Assembly (NCBI GenBank): GCA_027485675.1
Contig: JAIXQP010000041.1
Coordinates: forward strand, 248,001 to 312,000
DNA from: Terriglobales bacterium
Lineage (GTDB): Bacteria > Acidobacteriota > Terriglobia > Bryobacterales > Bryobacteraceae
Direction: 5' to 3'
Length of the DNA: 64,000 nucleotides
Position 1 is the stretch's first letter; every line of letters starts with the position of its first letter. Below the pieces are notes generated by a model, which was given only the letters and a program-made list of their open reading frames with translations, was not told the DNA's origin and did no database searches. Below, piece by piece: positions 17,228 through 27,200 of the stretch. Both the position numbers and the translations under genes were made by a program.

Positions 17228-18591
17228 CCCCGCGGCTTCATCCCGGCAATCTTTTCGTTCCGCAAATACTCATACCGGTTGATCCAAACCCCATGCGAAG
17301 ACGCGGCCCGGCCCACGGCGAGCCGCCGCAAAAAGTCCTTCACCGGCCCGTAACCATGCACAAACGAGTAAACCGGCGTCTCACCCGCCATCCGCTGCGC
17401 GTCCCGGATCTTCTGCAGCTGCACCTGCTCACCCACCGGATGCGCCTCCTCGGGCTCCGGATACCGGAACTGCTCCAAACGAGTAAAATACGGCGGATCC
17501 TGAATCCCCAGCCAGTTACTCAGCGCCCGCACCAGTAACTCCTCGTCCAGCGCCGGATTATTCCGCTTCAACTGCTCCCCGTAGAACCGGAAAATCACCG
17601 GCCAGTGCATCGTATACAGCTTCACGTGGAACGCCGTCGCCACCGTCCGGAAATCGAACCCGCTCACCGTCGTAAACGGCGGCGGAAACGTCCCGAATAC
17701 CAGCGCCATCCGCGGCGGCAGCGTCTCCCGCAGTTTCTGCGCCAGCTCACTCGCCAGCCGCGCCTTGCAGCGCAGCCAGTCCCCCAATCCCGGCTGGTCC
17801 ACCAGCGCCTGCAGCAGCGGACCCCGCCCCCCATCCTCCATCAGCCACCGCTCCAGGTGCCGGTTCGTCAGCCCGCCGTGCAGCAAGCGGTAGAGCCCCT
17901 GCGCCTCCCGCTGCATCCGTTCAAAATCAAATCCCCCCAGCTTGGCCAACTGCGGGTTGAAGTCCAGAAACACATCGTCCAGCATGTAGGGCGGATACTC
18001 GGGCCAGTCGTAGCGAATCCCGTCAATGTCCGGATACGCCCGCACCAGGTCCCGCGTCAGCGCCAGCGTGTAGTTGGTGATGTGTGGGCTCGCCAGGCTC
18101 CCGTTATTGGCAAACCGCCGCGGCGGCACCCGACCGTCCGGCAGCCGCGGCTTGTCCTCGTCCACCGGCCCGCCAAACTGTACCCGGTAGCCCGGCGGAA
18201 TCGCCGCCTGAATCTGCAGGTACACCTGAATATGCTTAGCCTGCGCCGCCCGGATGAACTTGGCGATAATTCCGCCCTCCCGCTCCGTCAGCCCGTCCGC
18301 CGCCGACGGCTGGTACCGCAGCCCCGCGTACAGCCGCCGCTCCGGCACAAAGCTCGGCGCCGTCCGCACAAACAGCTCCCGCTTACCCCACAACGGCCGG
18401 TCCAGCAGCCGCACCGACCCCGCCCCCGCGTCAATCGGAGGCTCCCGGCTCCCCGTCTTCTCGTCCGCCGGCTCCATCACGTACGGCGAAGTCGCCACCC
18501 GCGTCACCCCCGCTGCCATCAACCGGTCCAAAATCGCCTCGATCCCCTCGTTTTGGATCGACTCCGGCATCACCGTTACGCCCGTCGTCAT
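17224..18591 (-). CDS. TIM-barrel glycosidase-like protein of unknown specificity
   Basis: 455 residues. The layout suggests an alpha/beta barrel: GIEAILDRLMAAGVTRVATSPYV near the N-terminus, AKHIQVYLQIQAAIPPGY, then IDGIRYDWPEYPPYMLDDVFLDFNP, whose Asp and Glu recall the active-site strand of GHL/GH10-type glycosidase-like proteins. A later strand is MALVFGTFPPPFTTVSGFD, and near the end ETPVYSFVHGYGP. No signal peptide is evident. It overlaps the convergent upstream gene by 4 bases and is divergent from the ABC-F gene. The family call is tentative. Confidence 0.6.
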   Translation of the reverse strand: MTTGVTVMPESIQNEGIEAILDRLMAAGVTRVATSPYVMEPADEKTGSREPPIDAGAGSVRLLDRPLWGKRELFVRTAPSFVPERRLYAGLRYQPSAADGLTEREGGIIAKFIRAAQAKHIQVYLQIQAAIPPGYRVQFGGPVDEDKPRLPDGRVPPRRFANNGSLASPHITNYTLALTRDLVRAYPDIDGIRYDWPEYPPYMLDDVFLDFNPQLAKLGGFDFERMQREAQGLYRLLHGGLTNRHLERWLMEDGGRGPLLQALVDQPGLGDWLRCKARLASELAQKLRETLPPRMALVFGTFPPPFTTVSGFDFRTVATAFHVKLYTMHWPVIFRFYGEQLKRNNPALDEELLVRALSNWLGIQDPPYFTRLEQFRYPEPEEAHPVGEQVQLQKIRDAQRMAGETPVYSFVHGYGPVKDFLRRLAVGRAASSHGVWINRYEYLRNEKIAGMKPRG

Positions 18592-18629
18592 CGCCTTCCT
18601 CCCTTCCGGTCCATCATACTGGTATCTAC

Positions 18630-20375
18630 ATGGGTGTTGTCCTCTCCGTTTCGGCGGTCTCCAAGCGCTTTGGAGCCCAGCCCCTCTTTGAAAATATGAC
18701 CCTCGCCATCCACGATGGCCAACGCATCGGTCTCACCGGCCCCAACGGCGCCGGCAAGTCCACCCTGGTCAAAATCCTCGCCGGCCTCGAGCCCCCCGAC
18801 TCCGGCGCCCGCTCCGTCCGCAAGCAGGCCGTCATCGCCTACGTCGAACAGGACTCCTTCTTCCCCGAAGGCATCTCCGTCCGCGAGGTCCTCGAACACG
18901 CCCTCCGCGAAGCCCCCCTCACCCCGGAAGAGAAAAACCTCCGCATCGAGATGGAAGCCAGCCGCGCCGGCCTCAACGACTTCGATATGCCTGCCGCCTC
19001 CCTCTCCGGCGGCTGGCGCAAACGCCTCTCCATCGTCGCCGGACTCGTCCGCGAACCCGCCGTCATCCTCCTCGACGAGCCCACCAACCACCTCGACATC
19101 GACGGCATCATCTGGCTCCAGGGCGCCCTCAAATCCGCCGAATGCGCCGCCCTGTTCATCTCCCACGACCGCTACTTCCTCGAACAGGTCGCCACCCACA
19201 TGGGCGAGATCAACAAAACCTACCCCGACGGCATGTACTTCGTCGAAGGCAACTACACCCGCTTCCTCGAACGCCGCGCCGACTTCCTCCTCGCCCAACA
19301 ACGCTACCAGGAGTCCCTCGCCTCCCGCGTCCGCCGCGAAATCGAATGGCTCCGCCGCGGCGCTAAAGCCCGCACCACCAAAGCCAAAGCCCGCATCGAC
19401 GAAGCCAACCGCCTCATCGACGAACTCGCCGAAGTCTCCGGCCGCAACGCCGAACGCGCCACCGCCGGCCTCGCCATGAACGCCTCCCAGCGCCAGACCA
19501 AACGCCTCATCTCCGCCCAGAAAATCACCAAACGCTACAGCCGCCTGCTCTTTGAAAACCTCGACGTCACCCTAACCGCCGGCATGCGCCTCGGCCTCGT
19601 CGGCGGCAACGGCTGCGGCAAGTCCACCCTCCTCCGTATCCTCGCCGGCGAAATCCCCCCCGACTCGGGCCTTGTCGAGCGCGCCGAGCATCTAAAAATC
19701 GTCGTTCTCGACCAAAACCGCCGCCTCACCGACGAGACCGTCACCCTCCGCCGCGCCCTCTGCGAAGCCGGCGACACGGTCATCTTCCAGGGCCGGCCCA
19801 TCCACGTCGTCGCCTGGGCCAAGCGCTTCCTCTTCCAGGAAGAGCAACTCGTCCAGCCCGTCGCGCAGCTTTCGGGCGGCGAACGCGCCCGCGTCCTGCT
19901 CGCCAACCTCATGCTGCAGCCCGCCGACGTCCTCTTCCTCGACGAGCCCACCAACGACCTCGACATCCCCACGCTCGAAGTCCTCGAAGAGAACCTCCTC
20001 GAGTTCACCGGCGCCATGGTCCTCGTCACCCACGACCGTTACCTGCTCGATCGCATCGCCAACACCGTCCTCGCGCTCAACGGAGACGGCACCGCCGGCC
20101 TCTTCGCCGAGTACTCGCAATGGGAGCAGGACCGCGCCAAGCCGTCGACGAAGAAGGATACCGCCAAGCCCACCGCCGCGCCCGTCGCCCCGCCGAAGAA
20201 GAAGACCAAGCTCAGCTACCTCGATCAGCGCGAGTACGACACCATTGAGGACCGGATCCACGCCGCCGAAGCCGAACTCGAAGCGGCCCACTTCACCGAG
20301 ATCGAGGCGAAGCAGGCCATCGTCGATGCGCTCTATCAGCGCTGGGCTGAACTCGAAGGCAAGCTCAGGAACTGA
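18630..20375 (+). CDS. ABC-F family ATPase (Uup/EttA-like)
   Basis: 581 residues, cytoplasmic, no membrane segments. Two ABC domains: Walker A GPNGAGKST and GGNGCGKST, signatures LSGGWRKR and LSGGERAR, Walker B VILLDEPTNHLDI and VLFLDEPTNDLDI. Between them lies the charged linker (RVRREIEWLRRGAKARTTKAKARIDEANRLIDEL) typical of ribosome-associated ABC-F proteins, and the C-terminus (LSYLDQREYDTIEDRIHAAEAELEAAHF) is the Uup-type coiled coil. ABC-F proteins act on the ribosome or on stalled or branched nucleic acid intermediates. Its 3' end overlaps the convergent CocE gene by 40 bases. Confidence 0.92.
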   Translation: MGVVLSVSAVSKRFGAQPLFENMTLAIHDGQRIGLTGPNGAGKSTLVKILAGLEPPDSGARSVRKQAVIAYVEQDSFFPEGISVREVLEHALREAPLTPEEKNLRIEMEASRAGLNDFDMPAASLSGGWRKRLSIVAGLVREPAVILLDEPTNHLDIDGIIWLQGALKSAECAALFISHDRYFLEQVATHMGEINKTYPDGMYFVEGNYTRFLERRADFLLAQQRYQESLASRVRREIEWLRRGAKARTTKAKARIDEANRLIDELAEVSGRNAERATAGLAMNASQRQTKRLISAQKITKRYSRLLFENLDVTLTAGMRLGLVGGNGCGKSTLLRILAGEIPPDSGLVERAEHLKIVVLDQNRRLTDETVTLRRALCEAGDTVIFQGRPIHVVAWAKRFLFQEEQLVQPVAQLSGGERARVLLANLMLQPADVLFLDEPTNDLDIPTLEVLEENLLEFTGAMVLVTHDRYLLDRIANTVLALNGDGTAGLFAEYSQWEQDRAKPSTKKDTAKPTAAPVAPPKKKTKLSYLDQREYDTIEDRIHAAEAELEAAHFTEIEAKQAIVDALYQRWAELEGKLRN

Positions 20376-22153
20376 ATCCCCGAACCCCGGTGCAGCCGGT
20401 GCCGGTGCTTCTCAAAGTCCGCTTCCTTCGCCTCGTTGATGTTCACGAACTTCTGCGGGTTCCGGTCCACAATCGGGAACCAGGAACTCTGCACGTGGAT
20501 CATCACGCGGTGGCCCCGCCGGAAGGTGTGCAGCACGTCGTTTAACTCGTACTCCACCTTCGTTGGTTGGTCTTTCACAAACGGCACCGGCTTCGCCAGC
20601 GACTCGCGGAACTTGCCGCGGAACACCTCGCCGCGGATCAGTTGCTGATAGCCGGCGTTCTCCGGCAGGTCATCCGGGTAGACGTCGATCAGCTTCACGA
20701 TCAGGTCCGCGTCCGTCCCGTCGGTCGAGAAGATCAACTCGTTCTTAATCGGCCCGGCGATCGTCAGGTCCTCTTCGAGCGGCTCGGTCTGATAGACCAC
20801 GACGTCCGTCCGCGACGAGGCAAAGCGCTGGTCGTCCACCATGTGTTCCCGCGTCATCCGGTTCGAGATGCCGGCGATATAGGGAACCGGTTTCGCCGGA
20901 TCACTGATCCACTCCTCTACGCCGGCGTCGCGCGTCGCGCTCGTGCTGAGCACTCCGCCCGGGTTGAAGGAAAGCCGCATCGGCTTAGCCTCTTTCGGCG
21001 GCCACTGCGAAAACTGCCGCCACACGTTTGTGCCCGTCTCGAACACGGACGCCTTCGGCAGCGCCATCTTGCCTTTGCCCTTTAGGTGGAACTCAAAGAA
21101 CGGCGCCTCGATCTTCTCGCGGTAGTATTCGCCGGTCTTGGCGTTGAACTTCACCTTGCCAATCGCCTCGCCCTTATCCCGTGCCCATTGTCCGTGCCAC
21201 CACGGACCCATCACAATCATGTTCTGCGTTGATGGCGAGGCCTTCTCCACGGACTTGAAGACCTGCAGCGCGCCAAACAGATTCTCCGTGTCAAACCATC
21301 CGCCCACCGTCATCACGGCCGGCTTGATCGCCTTCAAATGCGGCCGCAAGTTCCGCGACTGCCAGAACTCGTCGTAGACGTCGTGCTTCATCATCTCGGT
21401 CCAGAAGGGTATGGCGTTCTTGTAGAACTTCTCGTTGGCGTTGTAGAGCGGCCCCATCTTCAGGAAGAACTGATAGCCGTCCGGCGTCCCGTGTTCAAAC
21501 GGATCGCCCTTCTGCCGCGTCGGCTCCGGCCGCGGCTTGCCGAAACCGTAGAGAAAGTTGAAGGCATGCGGCAGGTAGAGCGCCCCGTTCCGATGGAAGT
21601 CGTCACCCGCGAACCAGTCCGTGATTGGCGCCTGCGGCGAGGCGCAGACATGCCCCGGATGCGCGTCAATCATCCCGGCCGCGGTGTAGAAACCCGGATA
21701 CGAGATGCCATAGGTACAGACCTTCCCATTGTTCCCGGCCAGGTTCTTCACGAGCCAGTCGATCGTGTCGTAGGTGTCCGTGCTCTCGTCCACATCCTTC
21801 GGACCCTTCACCGCCTTATGCGGCGTCATGTTGATGAACTCGCCCTCGGACAGGTTCCGGCCGCGCACATCCTGGTAGACAAAGATGTACTTCGATTTGC
21901 CCAATACCGTCGATGGCCCCAGGTCAGATTTGTATTGGTCCGGCCCGTACGGCGCGACCGAGTACGGCGTCCGATTCAACAGAATCGGCCACTTCTCCGC
22001 TGTGTCCTTCGGCACGTAGATACTCGTGAACAGCCGCTTGCCGTCCCGCATCGGAATGCGCTGCTCGTACTTCGTGTAGTTCTCGAGAATGAACTCTTTC
22101 CCCTGTCCAAACAGGGAGCTCGCGCACAGCGCGGCGATCGCGAATGGTCTCAT
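20336..22153 (-). CDS. CocE/NonD family hydrolase (S15-like), secreted
   Basis: 605 residues with signal peptide MRPFAIAALCASSLFGQ. The alpha/beta-hydrolase nucleophile is Ser151 in TYGISYPGF; preceding landmarks are IPMRDGKRLFTSIYVPKD, RTPYSVAPYG and VYQDVRGRNLSEGEF. The C-terminal jelly-roll domain of the X-Pro dipeptidyl-peptidase/CocE group is seen in ADLIVKLIDVYPDDLPENAGYQQLIRGEVFRGKFRES and HRVMIHVQSSWFPIVDRNPQKFVN. It hydrolyses an ester or acyl-amide outside the cytoplasm. Its ATG overlaps the upstream yceH stop (ATGA), implying coupled translation. A second CocE gene is at 37327. Confidence 0.9.
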   Translation of the reverse strand: MRPFAIAALCASSLFGQGKEFILENYTKYEQRIPMRDGKRLFTSIYVPKDTAEKWPILLNRTPYSVAPYGPDQYKSDLGPSTVLGKSKYIFVYQDVRGRNLSEGEFINMTPHKAVKGPKDVDESTDTYDTIDWLVKNLAGNNGKVCTYGISYPGFYTAAGMIDAHPGHVCASPQAPITDWFAGDDFHRNGALYLPHAFNFLYGFGKPRPEPTRQKGDPFEHGTPDGYQFFLKMGPLYNANEKFYKNAIPFWTEMMKHDVYDEFWQSRNLRPHLKAIKPAVMTVGGWFDTENLFGALQVFKSVEKASPSTQNMIVMGPWWHGQWARDKGEAIGKVKFNAKTGEYYREKIEAPFFEFHLKGKGKMALPKASVFETGTNVWRQFSQWPPKEAKPMRLSFNPGGVLSTSATRDAGVEEWISDPAKPVPYIAGISNRMTREHMVDDQRFASSRTDVVVYQTEPLEEDLTIAGPIKNELIFSTDGTDADLIVKLIDVYPDDLPENAGYQQLIRGEVFRGKFRESLAKPVPFVKDQPTKVEYELNDVLHTFRRGHRVMIHVQSSWFPIVDRNPQKFVNINEAKEADFEKHRHRLHRGSGIQFLSLPSSSAQR

Positions 22154-22791
22154 TGAAATTGGGTCCTAAAGGCGGCAAACTCCTGACGGAGTGTCTCTAA
22201 TTCGGCCCGGAGCGATTCGACTTGGATCTCCAGATGAGTGATGCGGTCATTGCTCGGCGTCGCGGCTTTCGCCGCCGGCGCTTCGGCTAGTGCGGCCACG
22301 TCAATCGGGCCGCCGAACAGGTGCATGTAGCGCGGTTCGCGCCAACCGGTCTGCTTCGGAATGAACACCGCCATCTCGCGGTCGATCAATTTCTTCAGCG
22401 CGGATTCCACGCTATCGAGATCTTCAAAAGCATGCAGCCGGTGGCTACGATCCTTGAGTTCGTTCAAGGTCTGTGGCCCGCGCAACAGCAACACGGCTAA
22501 CAACGCGAGTTCGCGGTTCGACAGGTTCAGCGTCTCTTGCGCGCGATGGCCATACTTCGGCACGCGGCCGCTGCCGGTGATGATCACGGCGAGTCGTTTC
22601 CCGCGCAGTTCGGTGTGGCCGGCTTCGACGGTCTCGTCGTCGTAGGAGGTCACCGGTTCCCGGTTGTTCTTCTGGTTGCACGCGTTGGTCAGGGCGTTCA
22701 GACTAAGCGGATAATACTCCGGCGTCGCCATGTCCTTTTCGATCATGGTGCCGAGCACGCGCTGCTCAAGATCGGACAGTTGAGGGATCAC
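22150..22791 (-). CDS. YceH family protein (DUF480)
   Basis: 213 residues from a GTG start at 22791: VIPQLSDLEQRVLGTMIEKDMATPEYYPLSLNALTNACNQKNNREPV is the conserved N-terminus of the YceH/DUF480 family, two winged-helix domains (second: ELALLAVLLLRGPQTLNELKDRSHRLHAFEDLDSVESALKKLI). ATG 22821 (MGFLVDYTRL) is possible but overlaps the divergent gene's ATG. A C-terminal coiled coil (HLEIQVESLRAELETLRQEFAAF) follows. Role unknown; possibly DNA-binding. Coupled to the CocE gene by ATGA. Confidence 0.85.
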   Translation of the reverse strand: MIPQLSDLEQRVLGTMIEKDMATPEYYPLSLNALTNACNQKNNREPVTSYDDETVEAGHTELRGKRLAVIITGSGRVPKYGHRAQETLNLSNRELALLAVLLLRGPQTLNELKDRSHRLHAFEDLDSVESALKKLIDREMAVFIPKQTGWREPRYMHLFGGPIDVAALAEAPAAKAATPSNDRITHLEIQVESLRAELETLRQEFAAFRTQFQ

Positions 22792-22819
22792 CAGCCTAGT
22801 GTAATCTACGAGGAATCCC

Positions 22820-24226
22820 ATGCTACTTACTCGCCTCCTTCCTGCCCTCGCTCTCGCCACCGCGGCAGTGGCTGCCGATCCGGAGATCGAAGGCGCGCAG
22901 CGGCTCTTCACCGCCTGGATGGAAGGGCAGATGACGAGCAAGGCCTTGCCGGGTGTCGTCGTGGGCGTGGTGGCCGATCAGGAACTGGTCTGGGTGAAAG
23001 GATTCGGCTTGGCGGACACCGCTGCCAGGAAGCCGATGACACCGGCGACACAGTTTCGCATGGCGTCGCACAGCAAACTGTTCACCGCCACTGCCATCAT
23101 GCAACTGCGCGAGCAGGGAAAGGTGCGGCTCGATGATCCGGTGGTGAAGTACCTGCCCTGGTTTCAAGTCAAGCCCGCGGCGGAGGACGATCCGCCGATT
23201 ACGGTGGAAGATCTGTTGATGCACGGCTCCGGCCTGCCGCGGGAAGCCGGCGATCATTGGAGTACCCTGCGGTTTCCGACCGCGGAGGACTTGAAGAAGT
23301 TGATGCCCGGCCGGCAGGCCGCCTTTTCGCCCGAAGTCCGCTGGAAGTATTCGAATCTCGCGTACACCCTGGCGGGCATGATCGTCGAAGCTGTCAGCGG
23401 CGAAACCTGGGCGGCGTATCTTCAGAACCACATCTTCAATCCGCTGCAGATGGCCGCATCGAGCGTCGATAAGCCGGTAGACGGATTAGCGGTTGGCTAC
23501 GGGCGGCGCATGCCGGACGGCTCCCGCGCCATCATGCCCTTTGTCGACGCCAAGGGAATGGCGCCGGCCACCGGTCTCACTTCGACTGTTGAAGACATGG
23601 CGAAATTCGTCTCCGCGCAATTCCGGCGCGGCAAGATGGGCGGCGCGCAACTCCTGAGCACCGGCTCACTCCGCGAGATGCATCGCGTGCGCATGCTCGA
23701 AACGAACTGGACCAACGGCTACGCCGTAGGGTTCTCCATCCGGCGAGAAAAGGACAAGATCTATGTCGGCCACGGAGGAAGCTATCCGGGCTACATGACG
23801 CAGACGTACTTCCGGCCCGACGACAAGATCGGTGTCATCGTGTTGACGAACGCCCAGGATGCCGCGCCGGCCGAGATCGCCGTGCAACTGATGAACAGCG
23901 TGGGCGAGGCCGTGGCCAAGGTCAGAAAAGCACCCGCGCCGGACGTGACGTGGAACCCTTCGTGGAGCCGTTTTGCGGGCATCTATCGTAGCCGCTTCGG
24001 CGACACGCAGGTCGTCGAACTGAACCGGCAATTGGTGCAGTTAACCCTGGGCGGACCCACTCTCGAGAATCCGCTGAAGTTGACCCCATTGGGGAACGGA
24101 CTCTTCCGGCTCGATGGCCCGACGGGCGGCACGGCGGTGGGGGAGACCGTCCGGTTTGTGGAAGCCGATGGCAAAGTAATCCGGATGATTACCGGGGATA
24201 GCTTTGCGGATCGGGTGTCGCGGTAG
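22820..24226 (+). CDS. Serine hydrolase of the beta-lactamase/class C esterase family
   Basis: 468 residues, signal peptide MLLTRLLPALALATAAVA. All three active-site motifs are intact: S83HSK86 in RMASHSKLFTA, Y177SN in RWKYSNLAYTLAGMIVEAVSG, and HGG in YVGHGGSYPGYMTQTY. The last about 110 residues form an extra C-terminal domain (SRFAGIYRSRFGDTQVVELNRQLVQL). It may be an exported peptidase or esterase acting on D-amino acid peptides or esters. GAGGA lies six bases before the ATG. Its 3' end overlaps the convergent histidine kinase by 38 bases. Confidence 0.9.
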   Translation: MLLTRLLPALALATAAVAADPEIEGAQRLFTAWMEGQMTSKALPGVVVGVVADQELVWVKGFGLADTAARKPMTPATQFRMASHSKLFTATAIMQLREQGKVRLDDPVVKYLPWFQVKPAAEDDPPITVEDLLMHGSGLPREAGDHWSTLRFPTAEDLKKLMPGRQAAFSPEVRWKYSNLAYTLAGMIVEAVSGETWAAYLQNHIFNPLQMAASSVDKPVDGLAVGYGRRMPDGSRAIMPFVDAKGMAPATGLTSTVEDMAKFVSAQFRRGKMGGAQLLSTGSLREMHRVRMLETNWTNGYAVGFSIRREKDKIYVGHGGSYPGYMTQTYFRPDDKIGVIVLTNAQDAAPAEIAVQLMNSVGEAVAKVRKAPAPDVTWNPSWSRFAGIYRSRFGDTQVVELNRQLVQLTLGGPTLENPLKLTPLGNGLFRLDGPTGGTAVGETVRFVEADGKVIRMITGDSFADRVSR

Positions 24227-27200
24227 TAACGCTCCAGCGGGAGAGCGCCGCTTCGAGGTGGGCCAGTATTAGCGGCTTGCTCAAAAAGTCGTTCATGCCC
24301 GCCGCGAAGCAACGCTGGCGATCCTCTTCCATGGCGCTGGCCGTGAGGGCGATGACGGGTAGTTGGGCGAAGTGTCCCTTCCAGGACCGGATCTCCCGCG
24401 TCGTCTCATAGCCATCGAGTTCGGGCATCTGGCAGTCCATCAGAACAATGTCGATCGGTTCGGCGCGCAGGATTTCGAGCGCCTGGCGTCCGTCGTTGGC
24501 GACGCGGACCTCGCAGCCGAGACGGATGAGCATCTTCCGGAAGAGCAATTGATTGACGGAATTGTCTTCGGCGATCATCACGCGCAGCCCGCTCACCAGT
24601 GCTGGCGCCGTTGGCGGCTCGGAGTCGGCCGACTCTGGCGGCGCGCTCGCAATCTCGAGCGGGATCTGTACCCGGAAAGTCGAACCACGTCCGGGCTCGC
24701 TTTCGACGGCAATGGAGCCGTTCATCGCTTCGACAAAGCGCCGCACAATGGAAAGTCCCAGCCCGCTGCCCCCGTAGCGGCGCGTGGTGGAAGAGTCCGC
24801 CTGCACGAAGGGATCGAAGAGGGTGGGGATGTTGCTGCTGGCGATTCCCAGGCCCGTGTCCTGCACACTGAAGCTCAGCGTGCCAGCTTCCCGGTTGGAC
24901 TCGATGCGAAGGACCACCTCTCCGTGCTCGGTGAATTTCACCGCGTTTCCAATCAGGTTCAGGAGGATTTGCCGCAGCCGCTGCGGGTCACTCAAGATGC
25001 GTTCGGGCACGGCGTCATCAACGAGAAGCCGCAGCGCCACTCCTTTGGCTTCCGCCTTCGGACGAAACAGCGCTACCAAGCTTTCGCCCAGATTGCGGGT
25101 AACCACCTCAGCCTTCTCGAGCGTCAGTTTTCCCGCCTCGACTTTCGACAGGCTCAAGATATCGTCAACGATACCCACCAGATCCTCACCAGACTGGCGG
25201 ATCACGGAAACCAGCTTCTGCTGCTCCTGGTCGAGTGGGGAACTGTCGAGCAGTTGGACCGCTCCCAGGACCCCGTTCATCGGGGTGCGAATCTCGTGAC
25301 TCATGGTGGCGAGGAATTCGCTCTTGGCCCGGCTCGCCGCCTGGGCGGCCTGCATGGCGGCCTCGAGCTTTTGAGTGCGCTCCTCGACCTTGGCTTCGAG
25401 CAGCCTCGTGCGCTCCTGACTGACGCGGTGGCGTCGCCACGCCCAGGTCCCGAAGCCGGCGCCGAGCAGCAGCACGGCCAGCAGCCGCACCCAGCCGCGC
25501 TCAGAATACGCCGATTCGATCGTGATGGGAACGCGAAGAATCTCGCCGTTCCATTTTCCCGACTCGCTCGAAGTCTGCAAGGCAAACTCGTAATCTCCCG
25601 GAGGAAGGCTCGAGTACTGCGCCGCCCGCCGCGCGCGGCAGGGGACCCAGTCGGCGTCGAAGCCGCGCAGTTGCAGACGGCAGAACTCGCCGCCCAGCGG
25701 GTCGAGGCGCAGCGTCTGAAAGACGAACTCGAGCGTCCGGCTTCGGGGGGCGACGCGGAGCTCCTGATTGAGATCCTTGGGCTGGCCATCGCTGATCACC
25801 TGGAGCAAGAGGGCGGCGGGCGGCCGGGGCGTCCGCTCGAAATCGGCCGGGTTCACGGACACCAATCCGAGCAGGCCGGGGAACCAGATCCTGCCCAGCG
25901 CATCGGTGGCTCCGGTGGCGGAGGTGACCAGACCGAAATTGGTCGTCGGCAGTGCATGGGCCTCGCCGAAACGCTCCACCAGCAACTCGCGGGCACGGCC
26001 TTCCGCGACATCCTCGACTACCCCGAGCGCTTCGCTCCGTGAGAAACGCACGAGACCCTGCCGGGTGGCGCACCAGATTTTGCCAAAACCATCAAGGGAA
26101 ATATGAAACACCTGATCGCCGGCCAACAGGGGCACTGCCGTCAGAAAACGTTCTTTCCTGGTGGAATACAACTCCAGGCCATCGGTAGTGCCAATCCATA
26201 GCAACTCATCCGGATCACTGGTGATGCTGTACCAGGCGCGCGCTCTATCGGCAGCGGCATTTTCCGCCCGCCGGTAGCGGTTGCCGTCGAGCCAGTGCAG
26301 CCCCTGGTATTGAGCCAGACCCCAGATGCGGCCGTCGCGGCCAGCGGTCCACTGCCGCATGCGGGTCGGCCCGGCTAACGGTTCCACCTTCCAGCCTCCC
26401 CCGGCCGGCGGTTGATGCAGACGATAGTTGGCTCCGATGCCCGACAGGAGAAGCTGGCCGGGACGCTCATAGTGCATCGCCGGTAGCGCCATTGGCGGAA
26501 CCGGAGACTGGAGCGGAAAGGGCCTCACTCCCCGCTCGTCGACGGCAAACAGGCCCTGCGTCCCCGCGGCGATCACCCCGCGCTCGGGATGAGGCAGTAG
26601 GGTCTGGACCTGCAGGACGGCTGGATCCGTGATCGTAGCCCCGACCCTGCCATCGACAATCTGAACGAGTCCGGAACTGCGCAGGCTTCCCCATATTTTC
26701 CCCTCGCGATCGACCGCTACCCCGGTCAAGTGGCTCTCTTGCAGCCCTTCACGCCGCGTAAAGATCCGAAAGAGCCGCGGACTGATCCGGTAGAGGTTGC
26801 CCCAGCGGCCGGCCGCCCAGAGATTGCCCTGCGGATCTTCCTCGAGGGTGGAGAGGATCTCCTCCTCATCCACTCCCACCGGAATCGACTCGATGACGCC
26901 GCCGCACGTTCGCCCAACCGCTTGCGCGAACCCCATCCACAGACAACCCGCGGCGTCCTCCCGGAGCGCCGACACCTCCGGCTGCGGAAGGCCTTGCGCC
27001 ACGCCCCAGCTCTCCATGTGGCGATTCCGCCAGCGGAGCAATCCGCTGGCGGTCCCGACCCAGATGGAACCGTCGCGGGACGCCACGATCCGGCGAGGGC
27101 TTCCGTCGATGTTCGATGCGAACTCCCAGGTCCGGCCCGCTTCGTCCGTAGAGTATAGCCGCCGGTCGCTCATCACGCTCCAGAGCTTGCCGTTGGCGTC

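Noticed and set aside
24363-26042. 559-residue plus-strand ORF
   Set aside because: Antisense of the hybrid kinase, whose HisKA, ATPase and receiver motifs are intact.
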